A stretch of DNA of 64,000 nt from Chlorops oryzae (GCA_020466095.1 CM035809.1:25907927-25971926), one strand, 5' to 3'; positions 1-12,040 are shown, counted from the stretch's first letter. Notes: a model not told the origin generated them from the sequence alone. Numbers and translations are program-made.

Positions 1-266
1 GTTTTTTTGAAATTTGAAACTTTAAGTAAATTAGTAAACATTTTCCTTCTATTGAGTCTATTTATAGAAAAATATGGTCGAATATTGAGACTTCTTCGAG
101 CGAATGAAGGAATTCCTTAATAAAACTGTACCCATTTTGAGTTAACCCTTTCACTACTAGTGGGTAATACATAGATCCTATGAAATTACGAAGGATCCAG
201 TTCTTAGATATTTTCATTCCCATTCAAAAAATTCCATTTAGAACAAATATTAAGGATATTTAATTA

Positions 267-652
267 CAGTGTGCTCTCTCTTAAGCTTATACCGACGGGA
301 GCGAAAAATATGTCCGCATAAGAGGAAACTATTTCAGAATCAAGAACACTAGAGGATTCCCAAAAAGTGCCCCCTTAAGAGGGGAGTCCGATTTAGAGGA
401 GTGTCCGCTTTAGAGGAGTGTCCGCTTTAGAGGAGTGTCCGCTTTAGAGGAGTGTCCGCTTTAGAGGAGTGTCCGCTTTAGAGGAGTGTCCGCTTTAGAG
501 GAGTGTCCGCTTTAGAGGAGTGTCCGCTTTAGAGGAGTGTCCGCTTTAGAGGAGTGTCCGCTTTAGAGGAGTGTCCGCTTTAGAGGAGTGTCCGTTTTAG
601 AGGAGTGTCCGCTTTAGAGGAGTGTCCGCTTTAGAGAGGAGAGAGTACACTG
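267..652. mobile_element. TA-flanked MITE (Tc1/mariner or pogo-like ends)
   Basis: The ends are inverted repeats, CAGTGTGCTCTCTC on the left and GAGAGAGTACACTG on the right, and both are flanked by TA. TA target duplication with CAGTG-type termini fits the Tc1/mariner/pogo superfamily. There is no transposase, so this is non-autonomous. Most of the interior is a 17-bp tandem array that resembles the sub-terminal sequence of the element itself. Confidence 0.6.
386..640. repeat. 17-bp tandem array, about 15 copies
   Basis: The unit GTCCGCTTTAGAGGAGT is repeated head to tail with no spacers. Most copies are identical; the first unit has ATTTAG and a late one GTTTTAG in place of GCTTTAG. Near identity suggests recent expansion. 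It lies wholly inside the TA-flanked MITE. Confidence 0.9.
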
Positions 653-654
653 TA

Positions 655-1391
655 TTTGGTTTGCTTGGCAGTGAAACTACGGTAGGGTCTGGATAGAGTG
701 AATTATTTTTTTTTTTAGGGCTTGTTCATGTTACCGAGACTGTTCACACTATCGAGACACAGTGTTTGTATGTTTAATTCGCCTTATTTGGTTCCAATAT
801 GTGTGGCAATTTAAATGAAAGAATCACCAAAAAATTTTTTTTATGTTAACCCTTAAAAGACTAATTTTTCAAAATGTCAAAAAAAATTTGAGCGGGTTCT
901 TCAAAAAAGTCATAAAGTAAAGTTTGCTTCTTACGGTCTCCTAATACTTTTTCAACGGCCTTCTCGTAAAGAGTAAGAATACCAACGTAATCGGATTTAT
1001 AAGACTTTTACCATGTGTTTACACCACCGAGGTTCTCAATCTACCAGGGTTCAAACTAACCAAACTCAACTGTGTTAAGAAAGATCCTGCTCAATTATTT
1101 GCAGAAGTTTTTTCAATGAAATCCAATGACTTCAAACTTTCAGAAGTCTTTTTCCAAGCGATATCATCAAATTGCCAGCAATTAAGTGTAATTAACGCTG
1201 ATGGCGTTCAAAGCTGTGACAATTTGGAAATCAAAACTTAAGACTATCGAATGTCGAACATTAATAGCTGAATTGTTCGTGTCCACAGCCAGAATCAAAC
1301 CGTATCGAATTGCGAAATTATTTTCCAATTATTTTCAATAACGTCACAGTCCATTTTTTTTATTTTTAAAGAAATTTAATCAGCGGATTCT
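655..1391. other. no gene recognised
   Basis: AT-rich sequence with no convincing coding segment, RNA gene or repeat boundary on either strand. Confidence 0.6.
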
Positions 1392-1580
1392 TCTTGCGTA
1401 TTTAAATTTTCCGGCCTATTCCGGGGTCCGCAAAACGCGACCAGTTCCTCCATTTTGTTCTATCGATTGCATCATCTGAGGTGAGTCCTACAAGCTCAAG
1501 GTCCCATTTTACTGTGTTCATCCAACGCTGTATCCCTTCTTTGCCAATCTCTCCTCATTTGCTCTTGCGGATTCCCTACA
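1392..1580 (-). mobile_element. RTE-type non-LTR retrotransposon, 3' end relic
   Basis: On the minus strand this matches the C-terminal end of the RTE-like reverse transcriptase at 12.3-12.7 kb: the same TSDDA-DRTKWRNWSRF-ADPGI tail and the same short GAAGAA-type 3' tail. About 16 codons around the GRPKQRW block are missing and the frame is broken. It is a 5'-truncated, internally deleted dead copy. Confidence 0.75.
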
Positions 1581-3745
1581 TAATTTATTTTCATGTATTT
1601 TTTCTATGTACTTTCATAGATTCGGGTCATTTTTCTGGTATAAATACAACAAAAAATATACCTTTTCAGCAGCCTCACATTAATTTTTAGAATACTTACT
1701 AGTGTCTACGGCGTAAAAACAGAATTAGGTGTACTTCACTTCCATTCTTATCGTTCAAACAGCCTTTTATTGGCAGATATGAAGCCAGTCCTGTGACAAT
1801 GACCTTTAAGAAATGGATATAATTTCTATCTTATTTTCAAAAAATTTATTGACAATGCTACCAATTGAAGAAGTTGTCCAGTTTTGAATAAATAAAAAAT
1901 TTGACGTATGCCTTTTCTCTTTACAAAAGTTGCCTCCTTTCTACAGTAGTTTTGTAGAAATTCTTGCAATCAGAATATTGGCTTTTTAAATTAAAATTAA
2001 TTTACTTTAAATTTTTAAAAATCACAGTGTGTCTAAAAGCAGTTAGAGGAAATTTGTCGTGTCTCAATGAAATGAAAATAGGTTAAAATTTGTTCCTCAG
2101 TAATTCTCAGATGCCGCACAGTGAGATTTCAGCGGCAAAAATATGATTTTTTTGACCATCCTAATTTTATGATTTGTCGATTAATCTAACTGAGAAAACT
2201 CTAGATAAGAATAATTCAAAACTGTTTTTTCAAAAATTAAGTTTATATAAAAAATTAAGCTAAAGATAGAAAATGTTTTTTCTTCGAAAAATTGAAAAAA
2301 AAAATTTCAAATTGGTTCCCATTTTTTTCGGATTAAATCTACCACTGTTGCTATAAAGGTGATTTTTTATTAAAATTTAGAGTTTGATTTTTAAAAGGAA
2401 TTAAAAATTGTGGCATTTTATTGAATATCGAAGAGGAGGTGGGCTATCAAAAGAAATCTTTTTCAATGTTTACCTCGTAAAAATGGCTACGCATTTTCTT
2501 AATTTCAATGGACAAAAAGTTTATATGCTTTGTCGATGCTTTAGATCTTGCATGTTTGATAAAAAATAAAAGTCTGGAGTCATGTTCTAACGATCTATGA
2601 AAAAAAAATTTACCACCCACTTACGATGTCTTCGATAAAGTCCATTTTATGTTAAAAATCACCGCGCAAGATGTCTGATATTAAGAAACAAATTCATTTT
2701 GCATATGTTAAGGATGATACAGTATTCACTAACGCTTTATTATAATTTCTGATGGCAATGTTTCATACAGAAACTTAAGAAGCTAACTAAGAAATTACAA
2801 AAAATATATATATACATACGAAACTATGATGCCATTTATTATGAATAAGGACTAGTTTATCCAGTGAAAGTACCCCTAGGGACTGTCAGATTTGAACCAT
2901 TTATTTGTATATATTCGTTTTTGAGTAATAAACAATATTCTGACAAAGTTTTCATTAAAATTCGGTTGAGTTTTGAAGATGTAGCTGCCTTAAACATAAC
3001 TATGAACATGTAAGTGGGTCTTATGCGGACGTCAGTTATAGGGGTGAACTGATTATCGAAAATATTTTTTAATATTTTCCTAGTGTAGTCTTGATGCTAC
3101 CATCAATTTTACTTGAGTCTCTCAGTAGTTTCGCAATTTTCGGAAATATGATGATAGTTACTTTTCGCTTACTTATCATAGTTGATATCGTATCAAGCTA
3201 ATATCGATGAATATGGAAGCAATAATCATCAATTCATGAAAAGCTCATGATAGGCCGTGGAATCTAAGCCTAGCAAATGACTCATTTTAGCAGAGAATAA
3301 ATTAAAAACTTATTTTCGAAAAACTGCGAAATTGCCTAGAATTTATCCTTTTAAGGAATTCTTTATATTCGGAAGTCTATTTGTAGGCCCTTTTAAAGAA
3401 TTCTTGAGATGATTTATGCCCACTCACAAAAGATTCCAAAAGATGGTAACAAATCAAATCAAATCAATATAATCACAATCGAACCAGTTTTCTCGAACCA
3501 GGACTTTTTTAAAAACTTCCAAAGAGCCTCAAACGTTTACATTCTTTTATTAAATATTCTCCCACTATGTAATTTAACAGCAAAAAATTTCCGTTACAAT
3601 GTAAAATTCGCATATTCATTATTTTAAGCTTTTTAATGGCCGACTTTTTAAATCTTAAATTTTAAGCATTATTTTCGCTAGAGTTTTCTCTACGTACTCC
3701 ATACATTTTTTTTTTTTTTTACAATACTTTCCGATAAGTATCTAA
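1581..3745. other. no gene recognised
   Basis: AT-rich intergenic sequence. Only short reading frames without codon-bias or family resemblance are present. No RNA gene or clear repeat was seen. Confidence 0.6.
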
Positions 3746-4083
3746 TGCCACGTTTCCACTTAGTGTTTTATTGAGTGTTTTAGCGATTTTCGTGTTTAAG
3801 GCTAAAACAACTAGAATGTTATGCGTTTTATCCTACCAAATTTGAACACGTAGACAAGGTGTTTTAGTATAAAACATCATCAAAACGCAACTAAAACGTT
3901 AAAGAAGAAAATCAATTTTAAAAACTGTACATTTGTTAACAATTGCTTTTGTTTTTTTTCAATTATTACGAAAGAAATTCAATTTTTTTCTTAAATTTAA
4001 AAAATTACTAGTGGAAACGGTAGTGTTTTATTGACATGTTTTACTAAAACATCTAAAAATAAAACATATATGGAAACATGGCA
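3746..4083. mobile_element. MITE with TAA target duplication
   Basis: Inverted ends TGCCACGTTTCCACT and ATGGAAACATGGCA are flanked on both sides by TAA. A 3-bp TWA-type duplication is typical of PIF/Harbinger elements. The interior is rich in GTTTTAxTxAAAAC motifs and encodes nothing. Confidence 0.6.
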
Positions 4084-5217
4084 TAAGAATGTCATGAACG
4101 AATTATATATATATGTATATTACTTTTGTCTTTCCACTTTCTAAATTTTACTCTTAACCCATTTTGAACCGCTGGTGGAATTTTCGACGAGTCAATTCAA
4201 ATATATCGCCCTTTCTGTGCAAAGCACCAACACAAAATAATGCTTGATTTATTGGCTTTTAAAACATATTGCAACTTTTCTCACACTTATTTTAGACAAT
4301 TTTTAACAAAATAATAATATTCGGTACAAAAGTTCAAAATAAATCAAAATGTTTATCACCGGCCGATTCAATGAATAGAATATACTTGCAAATATTTCAA
4401 ATTGTTTAACCCTCCACCGCTTGAGAACACCTATGGGGCGAAACACGTCAAGTGTACCCAACTGAAAAAACCTTTCTCTCCGATGTGAATGAAATTTGGT
4501 GGAGTTGTTAACGTTGATGAGTATTATAAATTCGCTAAATTACGGTACATTATATTCACAGGGTGTCAAAGTTAGCGATTTATTTGCGTAGACCATAGAC
4601 CCTAGACCATATTATAACAAGGCTTTTTTTAATTTCAAAAAAATAAACATTCCTTTAGCTTTAAAATGATGTACATATCAGAGCTGTAAACGAGTGACTC
4701 ATTTTTGATTGAATCAGTAAATCATTCACATAATGAATGGGGGGATAAATGAATGAATTTATTTCAACACAAGATCGAGTTGAGTTAAAAAATTTGATTG
4801 CATTCTTTTGAATGAAAAAATTTGAATGAATTCAATTCGAGAAAAAAAATTGAAAGACTTCAAATTTGAGGTCATTCCATGACAAATACAAAAATTTGAA
4901 TGCACTCCTTTCTAAAAAAAAAATTTGAATGAATTAAAATTTGAGTTCACTCATCAATGAATTTAAAAAAGAATTTGAACTAATTTTTCCCCATTCACTA
5001 CTTGCTAGATTTATCAACTAGTAGGTTAAAACTCGTCTTCAAATATAATATATTATATAGAAAAGAAATCGAAATAGCGAAAGATGCTGTGGTTACAATG
5101 GCTCAGGATGAAGAGCACTTTATCCCAACTCCCAATGAAAATGACATATCAACTTACTTCGATTTCTCTCTAACTGGTAGGAGTTTTAGTATTTTGTTCA
5201 AAAATTAGATGCTATCA
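4084..5217. other. no gene recognised; AT-rich with TGAATGAAT-type simple runs
   Basis: Between about 4.70 and 4.99 kb the sequence is a degenerate run of GAATGAATT/AAAATTTGAATG motifs. A short open segment around 5.00-5.21 kb has no recognisable homology and no matching partner exon. Confidence 0.5.
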
Positions 5218-5421
5218 GCCCGATTCTGAATATTCCCGGGGAATTGACATTTCTCGAGACTAAAATGATCCTTTTTTAAATAGATACGGTAAGGAAAATT
5301 ATGGATCCGGGTCAAATACCCATTCCCCATCAAACTTCTTCCCCAAAATATTAAAAAAAGAAGAAATTAAATTCCTAGAAAAGTAATTTCCCCGATCCCC
5401 GGGAATATTCAGAATCGGGCT
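5218..5421. mobile_element. MITE family C, complete copy
   Basis: Inverted ends CCCGATTCTGAATATTCC and GGAATATTCAGAATCGGG enclose about 200 bp of non-coding DNA. A second complete copy lies at 42.45 kb. Partial right ends occur at about 25.55 and 30.46 kb, at the left edge of the duplicated segment. Confidence 0.75.
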
Positions 5422-5828
5422 ATATATATTTTCCTCAAATATTTTTTTTTAGAAACTTGTGAAGAAAAAATACCTGGATGGTGAATTTTTGGCTTATAGC
5501 AGATATATATGTACTACATATGTATATCATAATGGGGGGCCTACAAGATCAATGTTCAAAACAAAGCATTGAACACGCCTACCCAGAGATCCTCCCTCAA
5601 TAACAATGAAGCGATCACTTGTTATTAAGCACAATCTTTCCGTTTTGAACTGTCCATATAATGCGATCCCACTATTGTTAAATGTTTTCAAAACTTAAAA
5701 TCCTTGAGAATCGCGTCAATTTTTTTAAAATTTGTATGAGTTAAAACCTAAAAAGTGAGTGTCACGGGTGGGACCGCATTCATGGAATTGCCCTGTATCT
5801 TATTTTAAAGAACTAACATTTTAATTTT

Positions 5829-5829
<1 letters not shown>

Positions 5830-5864
<35 letters not shown>
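5830..5864. repeat. poly(A) run of about 35 nt
   Basis: An uninterrupted A run. It may be a retroposon tail, but no retroposon body is recognisable immediately upstream. Confidence 0.8.
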
Positions 5865-5866
<2 letters not shown>

Positions 5867-6078
5867 TGGTCCAAAATGGGTTAACATCTTTTCAACAGCG
5901 CTATGTAAAAAAAAACACAAAAAGAAGCTTGTTCTCTAACAACTATAATGTCATAAAATTTATTGTTCTGTTAATTGTACTTCAGTTTCTAATCAATTCT
6001 GTTTGCTATTTTCAATAGGGGTCTTCCCTTAAACGTGTATTTGCGTCGAAAACTTCGAAAAATCGTAAATCAAGAAGG

Positions 6079-6833
6079 CTAAAGCCCAAAATCCAACATT
6101 GCGAGAGTGCGCGACGTCACGAAAATATTTTGCGTGACGCATTTCAATCTCCAATGAGAGTTTTGCGTCACGCAGATGATAGCATAATTTCGCTTCTAGT
6201 AATGCAATATTTGAACAAAGTACCAATCTAACGAGTACCAAGTACTCATAAAAATTCTACGCTATCTCTTGAGTTTAAATTTTAATTCAAAATTTTCAAA
6301 AAATTTTCAAAATGAACCGAAGCTTGCGAAATATTCTAAAAGCTCTTTTTCACGGAAGAGTGAACAGTTTTTGTTTTATTAGTTTAAACGAGTACCCAAT
6401 AGCGAGTACTCAAAAACTAGCTACATCATTAAACCCTGTCAAAATTGCCTCGCAACGAGAAATATTCAATTTTTCAAAATTTTCTCGCTACGAGGTCTCG
6501 CAGTGTGATACATTGGAGCTTGAACCATATGATTGAATGTATTGAAATTTGTGTGCGTCTCGTCTCGTGCTCTCGCAATGTTGGATTTTGGGCTTAAATC
6601 GAGCTGATTTGAAATTTTTGACTGTGAATTTTTTGCATTTTTGTTTAAATTTTTTTGAATATTTTTTTTCATTTTTTTACATATTCAAATTCCGAGGCAT
6701 AATTGTAAGAATCAAAGGAAATCGATTATGACTCGCAGTGCGATACATTGGAGCTTGAACCATATGATTGAATGTATTGAAATTTGTGTGCGTCTCGTCT
6801 CGCGCTCTCGCAATGTTGGATTTTGGGCTTTAG
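6079..6833. mobile_element. foldback-like element with a repeated right arm
   Basis: The outer ends are inverted copies, CTAAAGCCCAAAATCCAAC on the left and GTTGGATTTTGGGCTTTAG on the right. About 100 bp of the right arm is present twice in direct orientation (6497-6596 and 6732-6831), so the left arm can pair with either copy. The interior has TGCGTGACGC/TGCGTCACGC palindromes. No coding sequence. Confidence 0.6.
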
Positions 6834-7504
6834 AAATTAATGAACGAAATTTTGTATGAAAAATTTTACACTTTTTACGATTTTTCAATCTTTTCACTTT
6901 TAAGGGAATACCCTAAATATTTTCTACTTTTTAGTATTTATTAACAGGTGTTTTTTATACACACATATATATATATACTTATATATTTTTCTATTCGATT
7001 TCGTTAATTTCCAATGAGAAAAAGTCACTACCGCGTCATTTTCTTCGATGCTGTTAAAAAAAAAAAAAAAAAATCACACTCTTCGAAAGTACATTTCGGT
7101 ACTCGGTACTCTGTGTCCATATTCCATATTCGCATAAAAACGTATAAAACTAATTTCTAAATCGTTCTAATTCGATGAATACCTACCATATATTACTATA
7201 TATGTCACTCTCATAGATTTTGGGCGGGACATTTCGCGCCAGTTAGAATGAGATGTTCACTCGGCAGGCATAAAAAGAGCGATGAGAGCAAATACTTTTG
7301 GTGAGTACCTAATGTGAAAATGCTCATTTTGGTGGGTACCCAAGACCGTGGTGGGTACCCAAGACCGTGTTGAAAAGAGCCAAAATAGAAACGGCTCCTG
7401 AGTGACATATATAGTTATATATGATACCTACATATACTTATATCGTTGAAGTACTTTGTGCTAACGTATCGCGTGTGACTATCACAAAAAAATGGACTTT
7501 TTTT
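6834..7504. other. Adk3 downstream intergenic DNA
   Basis: No gene seen. A 19-bp direct duplication containing GGTGGGTACCCAAGACCGT occurs at about 7328-7366. Confidence 0.6.
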
Positions 7505-7510
7505 TTTATT
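7505..7510 (-). terminator. Adk3 polyadenylation signal AATAAA
   Basis: On the minus strand AATAAA starts only three bases after the Adk3 stop codon and runs into A-rich sequence. If used, the 3' UTR would be exceptionally short. No second strong signal is evident immediately beyond. Confidence 0.5.
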
Positions 7511-7513
7511 GAA

Positions 7514-8182
7514 TTATCCGCAACGGGCAATGGCCGATTTCGTTTTCTCTTTAAGGAATTTTTCGATTTGTGGCCAAATCTCAGCCGTTGTATTTCCTTT
7601 GAATGTCGTCACCATATCCAGCTTTCGATAGTAATCCAGAACGGGTGTCATCATTTCCTCATAGACCTGTAAACGTTCAGCGACAACTTCGGGCTGATCA
7701 TCGGCACGTTGAACTAACGGTTCGCCCGTAATATCATCATGTCCGGGTATTTTTGGATCATTGAAACCCACATTATAGACACGACCCGATGGCACATGTA
7801 TCCAACGTCCCTTAACACGTTCAATAATGACATTATTCGGAACATCTAAATTCATAATGCCATCCAATTGTTCGCTGGCCGCTAAACGTTCAGCTTGTGC
7901 GACGGTACGCGGAAAACCATCCAGCAGATAGGATTTATTCCCAACTTCAGTGATACGGCCGAGAACACATTTGATAACAATATCATCGGGAACTAATTTG
8001 CCAGCTTCCATGTACGATTTCGCCTTACGGCCCAGTTCGGTATTATTTGCCAAATTAACACGCAGCATATCACCCGGAGCGATGTGAATGAAACCGAATT
8101 TCTCGACAATACGTTTCGAGATCGTACCCTTACCAGATGCTGGTGCACCCAATAGAACGAGTCGGTAGATTTTTGATAACAT
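7514..8182 (-). CDS. Adk3: adenylate kinase 3 (GTP:AMP phosphotransferase), mitochondrial
   Basis: The 222-residue product is a full-length long-LID nucleoside monophosphate kinase, which transfers phosphate from GTP to AMP in the mitochondrial matrix. Visible motifs are the P-loop GAPASGKGT (12-20), the AMP-site segment APGDMLR (35-41), DGFPRT (88-93) and a long LID (about 126-163) containing SGRVYNVGFNDPK and DDITGEPL. The LID lacks the four zinc cysteines, as in other eukaryotic AK2/AK3 proteins. The ATG at 8182 was chosen because MLSKIYRL aligns with AK3 N-termini; the frame stays open to 8245. On the minus strand a good 3' splice site (CTCTTTCAG) lies just upstream at about 8247, implying a 5' UTR intron. 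The coding part has no introns. Length and motifs are normal, so I regard it as functional. A retrocopy is possible but the frame is perfect. Confidence 0.95.
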   Translation of the reverse strand: MLSKIYRLVLLGAPASGKGTISKRIVEKFGFIHIAPGDMLRVNLANNTELGRKAKSYMEAGKLVPDDIVIKCVLGRITEVGNKSYLLDGFPRTVAQAERLAASEQLDGIMNLDVPNNVIIERVKGRWIHVPSGRVYNVGFNDPKIPGHDDITGEPLVQRADDQPEVVAERLQVYEEMMTPVLDYYRKLDMVTTFKGNTTAEIWPQIEKFLKEKTKSAIARCG

Positions 8183-9179
8183 TTTGCTGGAATGGAATAT
8201 TGTGAGGCTTCTTGACAGGTCACGGACGCGTTCGATTGCAGTCAATCTGAAAGAGTGATAAGATTCCGATTAGAATTCGTCGTACTCTCTTATCGTATTG
8301 ACTTAATTACAGTCAACAGAAATGGACAAATAAATAATCGAACGATGGCACACACACACGCACGCACGCACGCATATACATTCACTCGGCCGTTCAAAGT
8401 TCACAATTCAGAGTTAAGCTCTTTATTCTATTACGATTTTATTATAAGTAATTGGCAATAGAGGTTTTCTTACTGGCTTTTTTAGTTGCGCGTATGCTGA
8501 GAAATTTAGAACACTTCCGTGTTTTATATACTATATATATATATATTTATTTTTGGCTTATGTAAAAGCAATTTTTATTTGCAATAAATTATTTTCGAAT
8601 GCACCAAAAATTTGTTGTCCACGTTCTCTTCATCGATGTGTCAAAAAATAATTTCATTCAAAAAAAAAAAAAAATTTTTTTTGTACGGAAGTTTGGTTTT
8701 TATTTCATGATGAAATTCTTTCTGTCGTTCTCCACTCGCTGGTATCCAACTTAATCAAACAAAGTCCAATCAGATACTGCCGCTAAATATGTTTGCGTTC
8801 GTAAGGTGTAGTACTCGTCGTTCTCTTGATTTGCTTCTATGAGAATATTGCGTTCCGTTACACAGTTTTTTTTCTCACTTCTCTCTCTCTCTCCCGCTCT
8901 GACTCAGGGAATTCTCTGTGCCAATGTTTGTGCTTCTGCGATGAGGAACAATTGGATGGTGGTTGTCTTAAGACGACAAATGAATCTCCAGAGGAGGGTG
9001 CATGAAATAATTCTCAAGATTGATTTTATTTTTTCGAATTTTATTTATTTTTTATATCTATTTAAATATTTTTGTGTTGGTGGAAAAATAACACATCTCT
9101 TGAGGTTTCTAATTATCAATATATTGCTAATTTTTACTTAGCAGCTACCGAGAAATGTTTTAAGTGCTTGAAAGAGCGA
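8183..9179. other. Adk3 leader/promoter region and intergenic DNA
   Basis: This should hold the non-coding first exon and promoter of Adk3, because a 3' splice site precedes the coding exon. No TATA box can be placed with confidence. The rest contains a CA/GC microsatellite and AT-rich sequence. Confidence 0.4.
8348..8375. repeat. (CA)n(CGCA)n microsatellite
   Basis: ACACACACACGCACGCACGC-type simple repeat. Confidence 0.8.
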
Positions 9180-10035
9180 TATGCATAGAATATCAAATCA
9201 AATTTACTCTCTCTCCAATTTATATAGATTTTTTTTGTTTGCTTCCATGTTTAATGTAGAGCCGATAGAAAATTATGTGTCACTAGGTTGCATTCAATGC
9301 AAATGAGGAATAACTGCTTAAGTCGACTTGAGCTAAAAAAAAAAGGGGGAGTTTGTTACCATTGAACTACGTTCAAAGTGAAAGCCTTTATACATGAACT
9401 ATGAAAACTCCATCGTTTTGTAATATTTTTTAAAAATTTAAGGTCTGCTGAAATTCCCAAAGAAAACATGAAAAAATCAAATAAAAAATTATTTTAAAAT
9501 AAAAACCTATTTAACCTTTTCATTGAACCCATTTGGTTTCAAAAAAAAGAAAAGAAACAGATAACGGTTGGAAATTTTTCCGTTGTTGGGGTTCGAACTT
9601 TGATGGTTCGTAAAACGTTTTTTTTGACCTCGTTCGGTTGGGATATTCAAAAAATTTTTTATACGACTTCAAATGTTGTTGGTCGCGTTGATAAAAAAAG
9701 TGCCGTCACGGGGCACATTCCGTCGTCTCCAGCTGTATCCGAAATGGCATACAAAAATCGTACGGGGCTATAATAAGAACAAGTTCGTAATTGGACTCGA
9801 TCGATTTAGCCTCAAGCTTACAGGTTTTTGAAATTCCCTCTTCTCAAAACCGGTTTTTCAAAATTATTGTGCAATTTGTGCTTTGCATATTTGGTGTAGT
9901 CTTAGTGTTCCAAAAATGAAAATGCTCAAAGTATTTCGAAAATTTTTTAAAATTAATGGTTGAAGGAAATTTCACATCTCTTTGTAGCCAATTACAATTC
10001 ATCTCCAAAAATTTTACTTTTCGTCCATGAAATGG
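9180..10035. mobile_element. eroded duplicate of the flank + hAT + DINE-1 nest
   Basis: This block aligns segment by segment with the sequence starting near 10.04 kb. The shared parts are the flank with TTTATATAGATTT and AATTATGTG, the region before the element with AACCCATT-GGTTTC, hAT-like GGTTCGAACTTT, and DINE-1-like TAAGAACAAGTTCG, TTTGTAGCCAA and CCAAAAATTTT. It is much more diverged and shorter than its neighbour, with large internal deletions. Confidence 0.6.
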
Positions 10036-10400
10036 TTCAGTTGAACTAGGGATATGCATCAGAATTCAAAATCAAAACGTTTTCGAATTTATATAGATTT
10101 CGTTTATTAAGCTCCATTGATTTAAGAACGAAAAATTATGTGGTCTAGGGCAGTTTCTAATGCAAATGACAAAAGCGCTATATCCTTGGCTAAAACACTT
10201 TTCGATATTTCAAATTGAAATGGGTCTTTGGGTACATGACTCCCTGACAAACTACCCATATATTTTTTAAATTAGGTCCGCAAATCAAGAAAACATTAAA
10301 AATTCAAATAAAAATTAGTTGTTACTAAATAAGAAGACCCTCATTAACCCTTTATCGAGTATGAACCCATTATGGTTTCCGCAAAAAAAGAAGTAGAAAC

Positions 10401-11723
10401 CAGGGACGTGAACCGGGTGGAAAATTTTCCCGGTTCGGTTCGGCGGTTCGAACTTTTGGATTGGTTTGTAAAACCGGGTTTTCTGCTTCTTGAAACCGTC
10501 TCGGTTCGGTTCGGTTCGGGAATATCTCAAACTGAAAAATTTTTAATACCCGACACACTCTGTGTCGAGGGTATATTGCGTTTGTGTGGTTGTGTGTAAC
10601 ACCCAGAACCAGTCGAGATAGACCATACAAAATGTATATAGAAATGATCAGCGTCACCAGGAGATTCGATTTAGACATGTCCGTCCGTCTGTCGTCCGTC
10701 CGTCCTGTGTATACAGTTATCTTATCGAAGGAGTTGAGCTATCTCGACAAAATTTGGTATGCGTGCTCACGGGGACATGAGTAAGAACAAGTTCGAGAAT
10801 GGACCCGATCGGACCATTTTTAGGGGTACCTCTCAGTACTAGGGTCTGTTATGAAAATCACAAAAACTGCTCCAAAACCGGATTTTTTCAACATATTTTG
10901 ATGAAATTTGATAGTTGAACATATTTGAAGGCTAGTAACATGATTTCCAAAAATTTGAAAAGTGGGCGTGGCAGAAGGGCGGTTTTCGAAAATTGTCTCC
11001 TACACCCGAAATTCAAATGGAACTTGAACGAAATTTGGCACTTATGCTTCCTTTGTAGCCAAAAAACTTCATCCCCAAAAATTTTCTTTTTCGGTCCATT
11101 ATTAAGGGTACCTCCAGTACTAGGGTGTGTCACAAAAATCCCAAAACTGCCTCAAAATCGGACTTTTTCGAAATATTTCAATGAAACTTAGAATTTGAGC
11201 GTATATTTAAGCCTCCGATTAGAATTCTAAAAAAAAATTGGGAAAGTGGGCGTGGCAAAAGGGCCGTTTTCATAAAGAAATTTAACAAAAGTCGGTATAT
11301 GGGGCCCCTTATGGTCTTAAACACTTCTTGATATTAAAAATTATTTGAACATGTGTGTCTGTGTCGGGTATTCTATTGTCAGGCTCGCCTGACTATAACA
11401 CCCTTACTTGTTTTAACTTGTGTTCCGACTTCTAACGCAATTTTTTTTTTACATTTTAGGTTAAAATTTGCAAATTAAAAAGTTAGTGGTGGTACCTTAC
11501 TCATATTCAGAGATGCTTCATAGAAAATCGACTTCGATTTTTATAATTTTTGACCTATGGGAGCGACCACTGTGCATGGTTGCAGGCAAAAATGAAACCC
11601 TGAACATTTACAAAAAGGATTCGGTTTGGTTCGGTTCAAACATTTGTAAAAAAACCGGTTCGGTTATCTTCGTTCTCAGCAGATAAAAGCGGGTTTCCGG
11701 TTCAAAACCGGTTCACGTCCCTG
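10401..11723. mobile_element. hAT-type MITE, interrupted by DINE-1
   Basis: The ends are CAGGGACGTGAACCGG and CCGGTTCACGTCCCTG. They are flanked by a perfect 8-bp duplication, GTAGAAAC (10393-10400 and 11724-11731), which marks the hAT superfamily. The sub-terminal regions are rich in TTCGG repeats. Without the nested DINE-1 the element is about 450 bp and carries no transposase. Confidence 0.85.
10547..11415 (+). mobile_element. DINE-1/Helentron-type non-autonomous element, copy 1
   Basis: It begins TACCCGACACACTCTGTGTC and has the matching sub-terminal inverted repeat TGTGTCGGGTA near the 3' end. A GTCY microsatellite lies at about 10679-10708. A perfect 7-bp-stem hairpin (GTCAGGC-TC-GCCTGAC) lies at 11378-11393, followed by CTTGTTTTA at the end. 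Sub-terminal repeats, a GTCY tract and a 3' hairpin are the diagnostic layout of DINE-1/HINE elements. It sits inside the hAT element. Confidence 0.85.
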
Positions 11724-12040
11724 GTAGAAACAGATACTTTTTGATGAAAAACGATGTACTTATACCTATTTTTGAAGCTTTCAGTAATAAAATCATTTAC
11801 TTCGGAAAAAAAAATTGCTTCCAACTTATTTCATACATTCTGCAGTCAAGGGTTAATAAAACCATTAACTGCGAAAATCGTTTTTTCCTTATTTAATATA
11901 TCATGTACTAAAGGGTTAAATGAAAAAAATAAAAATTGGTTTGGTTGATTGACGCCACCATTAACCCATTAAAATGCAGACGTTGTGTTGGCTTTCGTCA
12001 GGAAAATCGTTCATTTTCTTTTAGTATCATTTATATAGTC

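Noticed and set aside
386..640. CRISPR-like array
   Set aside because: Units are contiguous with no unique spacers, and the host is a eukaryote.
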